From NCBI GenBank assembly GCA_948888345.1, contig CAQTPN010000078.1, forward strand, positions 1-6,713: a stretch of 6,713 nt of DNA, given 5' to 3'. This DNA is from an uncultured bacterium (GTDB lineage: Bacteria; Cyanobacteriota; Vampirovibrionia; Gastranaerophilales; Gastranaerophilaceae). Of the stretch, positions 5,895-6,713 are shown piece by piece (the first letter of the stretch is position 1; each line of letters begins with the position of its first letter). The position numbers and the translations under genes were made by a program. The notes beneath the pieces were generated by a model. It worked only from the letters and a program-made list of their open reading frames with translations, was not told where the DNA came from and ran no database searches.

Positions 5895-6713
5895 TTATAT
5901 ATTAAAGGGTTTTATTGCCCTGTCTAAAATTTTGAGGCATTTTGCAATTGTCATGCCGTAATTTGTTATCGGGATATTGTTTTTAAGCGAGAGGTTTATT
6001 CTGTTTAAAACTTCTCTTCTGTTTGTCATGCAGGCACCGCAATGGATAATTAAAGAATACTCTTCAATCACAGACGGAAAGTCATGTCCTGAATAATGTT
6101 CAAAAATTAAATCTTTTCCGGTATATTTTTTTATGAGATTTGGAATCTTCACTCTCCCGATATCATCTTCAACAGGATGGTGAGTACAGCTTTCAAGTAT
6201 TAAGATTTTGTCTTTATCTTTCAAATTGTCGATTTTTTTTGTGCTATCCAGAAATGTTTTTAAATCCCCCTTTAGTCTTGCAAAAAGTATGGAAAAAGAA
6301 GTTAAAAGAATATTTTTTGGAACCGTTTCAGACACTGTCTTAAAACTTTGAGAGTCCGTTATAACCAGTTTTGGCGGATTTTTTAATTTATCAAAAGCAT
6401 TTTCTAATTCTGTTTCGCGGCAAACCACAGGAACAGCTCCAATATCAAGCAGTTCTCTTAAAACGTTTACCTGCGGCAGAATAAGTCTTCCTTTAGGGGC
6501 TTCTTTATCAATCGGTATAACGAGTATAACGGTATCAAGAGGGCTGACAATATCTTTTAATATAGGCTTATCCTTAATAATTTCATCGGGAAGAATTTGA
6601 ATAAGTGCTGTTTTAAATTTTGATACAATATCACTATCCTGCAATGCTGAAAATTTAATAATAAAATCCACCTTGTCTTTTAGTATTTCAAGGTTTTTTT
6701 TGTCCATGGTTCC
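5895..6713 (-). CDS. hydF: [FeFe]-hydrogenase maturation protein HydF, C-terminal part (cut by window edge)
   Basis: HydF is the GTPase and scaffold that carries the H-cluster diiron precursor, made by HydE and HydG, to the [FeFe]-hydrogenase. About 272 codons are visible. The reading frame continues to the window edge, so the ATG at 6707 is probably internal. HydF is usually about 400 aa, and the N-terminal GTPase domain should lie beyond 6713. Counting from that Met, residues 1-40 look like the end of the GTPase domain (FSA at 19-21 may be its G5 motif). The dimerisation domain follows at about 50-160. Next is the [4Fe-4S]-binding domain with ESC174-T-H176 and H222-C223-x2-C226, matching the family pattern CxHx(44-53)HCxxC with 45 residues between. 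The C-terminus has the conserved PITNYGM. All cluster ligands are present, so the protein looks functional. It implies an anaerobic hydrogen metabolism. Confidence 0.93.
   Translation of the reverse strand, partial: GTMDKKNLEILKDKVDFIIKFSALQDSDIVSKFKTALIQILPDEIIKDKPILKDIVSPLDTVILVIPIDKEAPKGRLILPQVNVLRELLDIGAVPVVCRETELENAFDKLKNPPKLVITDSQSFKTVSETVPKNILLTSFSILFARLKGDLKTFLDSTKKIDNLKDKDKILILESCTHHPVEDDIGRVKIPNLIKKYTGKDLIFEHYSGHDFPSVIEEYSLIIHCGACMTNRREVLNRINLSLKNNIPITNYGMTIAKCLKILDRAIKPFNI

Noticed and set aside
1..6713. CRISPR array, insertion sequence, tRNA or other mobile-element signal
   Set aside because: No spaced direct repeats, transposase-like frames, terminal inverted repeats or cloverleaf-forming segments were found on reading both strands.

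Overview
This is an AT-rich bacterial window, probably chromosomal. The best guess is a non-photosynthetic cyanobacterial relative (Melainabacteria/Gastranaerophilales type). Three things point that way: the gene order 7TM-HD phosphodiesterase, ybeY, dgkA; an N-terminal SQRNFR.H block in DgkA that resembles the cyanobacterial form as I remember it; and HydF, which means anaerobic [FeFe]-hydrogenase metabolism. The lineage is an inference and was not tested by any search. TAA, TAG and TGA all serve as stops, so the standard bacterial code applies.

Layout. At the left edge (1-198, minus) is the N-terminal part of a small membrane protein that runs off the window. It is divergent from a 72-aa exported Cys-rich mini-protein (306-524, plus). 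Their shared control region holds two adjacent perfect palindromes. Positions 525-737 lie between convergent genes and carry two strong hairpins that can terminate transcription from either side. Next comes a minus-strand block, read from 4196 down to 738: a PgpH-type 7TM-HD c-di-AMP phosphodiesterase, ybeY (17-nt overlap), dgkA (ATGA overlap), then rpsT (ribosomal protein S20) with its own promoter. Divergent from pgpH is a secreted GH13-family glycoside hydrolase (4280-5839). A hairpin terminator separates it from the convergent C-terminal two thirds of hydF, which enters from the right edge.

How the genes fit together. The central block is housekeeping: cyclic-dinucleotide turnover at the membrane, rRNA maturation by YbeY, lipid (diacylglycerol or undecaprenol) phosphorylation, and a 30S subunit protein. 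The amylase-like protein would act on alpha-glucans outside the cytoplasm. HydF would scaffold the hydrogenase H-cluster precursor, fitting a fermentative anaerobe.

No mobile element, CRISPR array, tRNA or rRNA gene was seen. Nothing here clearly amounts to a new multi-gene system. The most unusual points are the exported zinc-finger-like mini-protein with its palindromic control region, the altered active-site positions in DgkA, and the GH13 protein that lacks the usual Asn-His of region I while keeping its catalytic triad.
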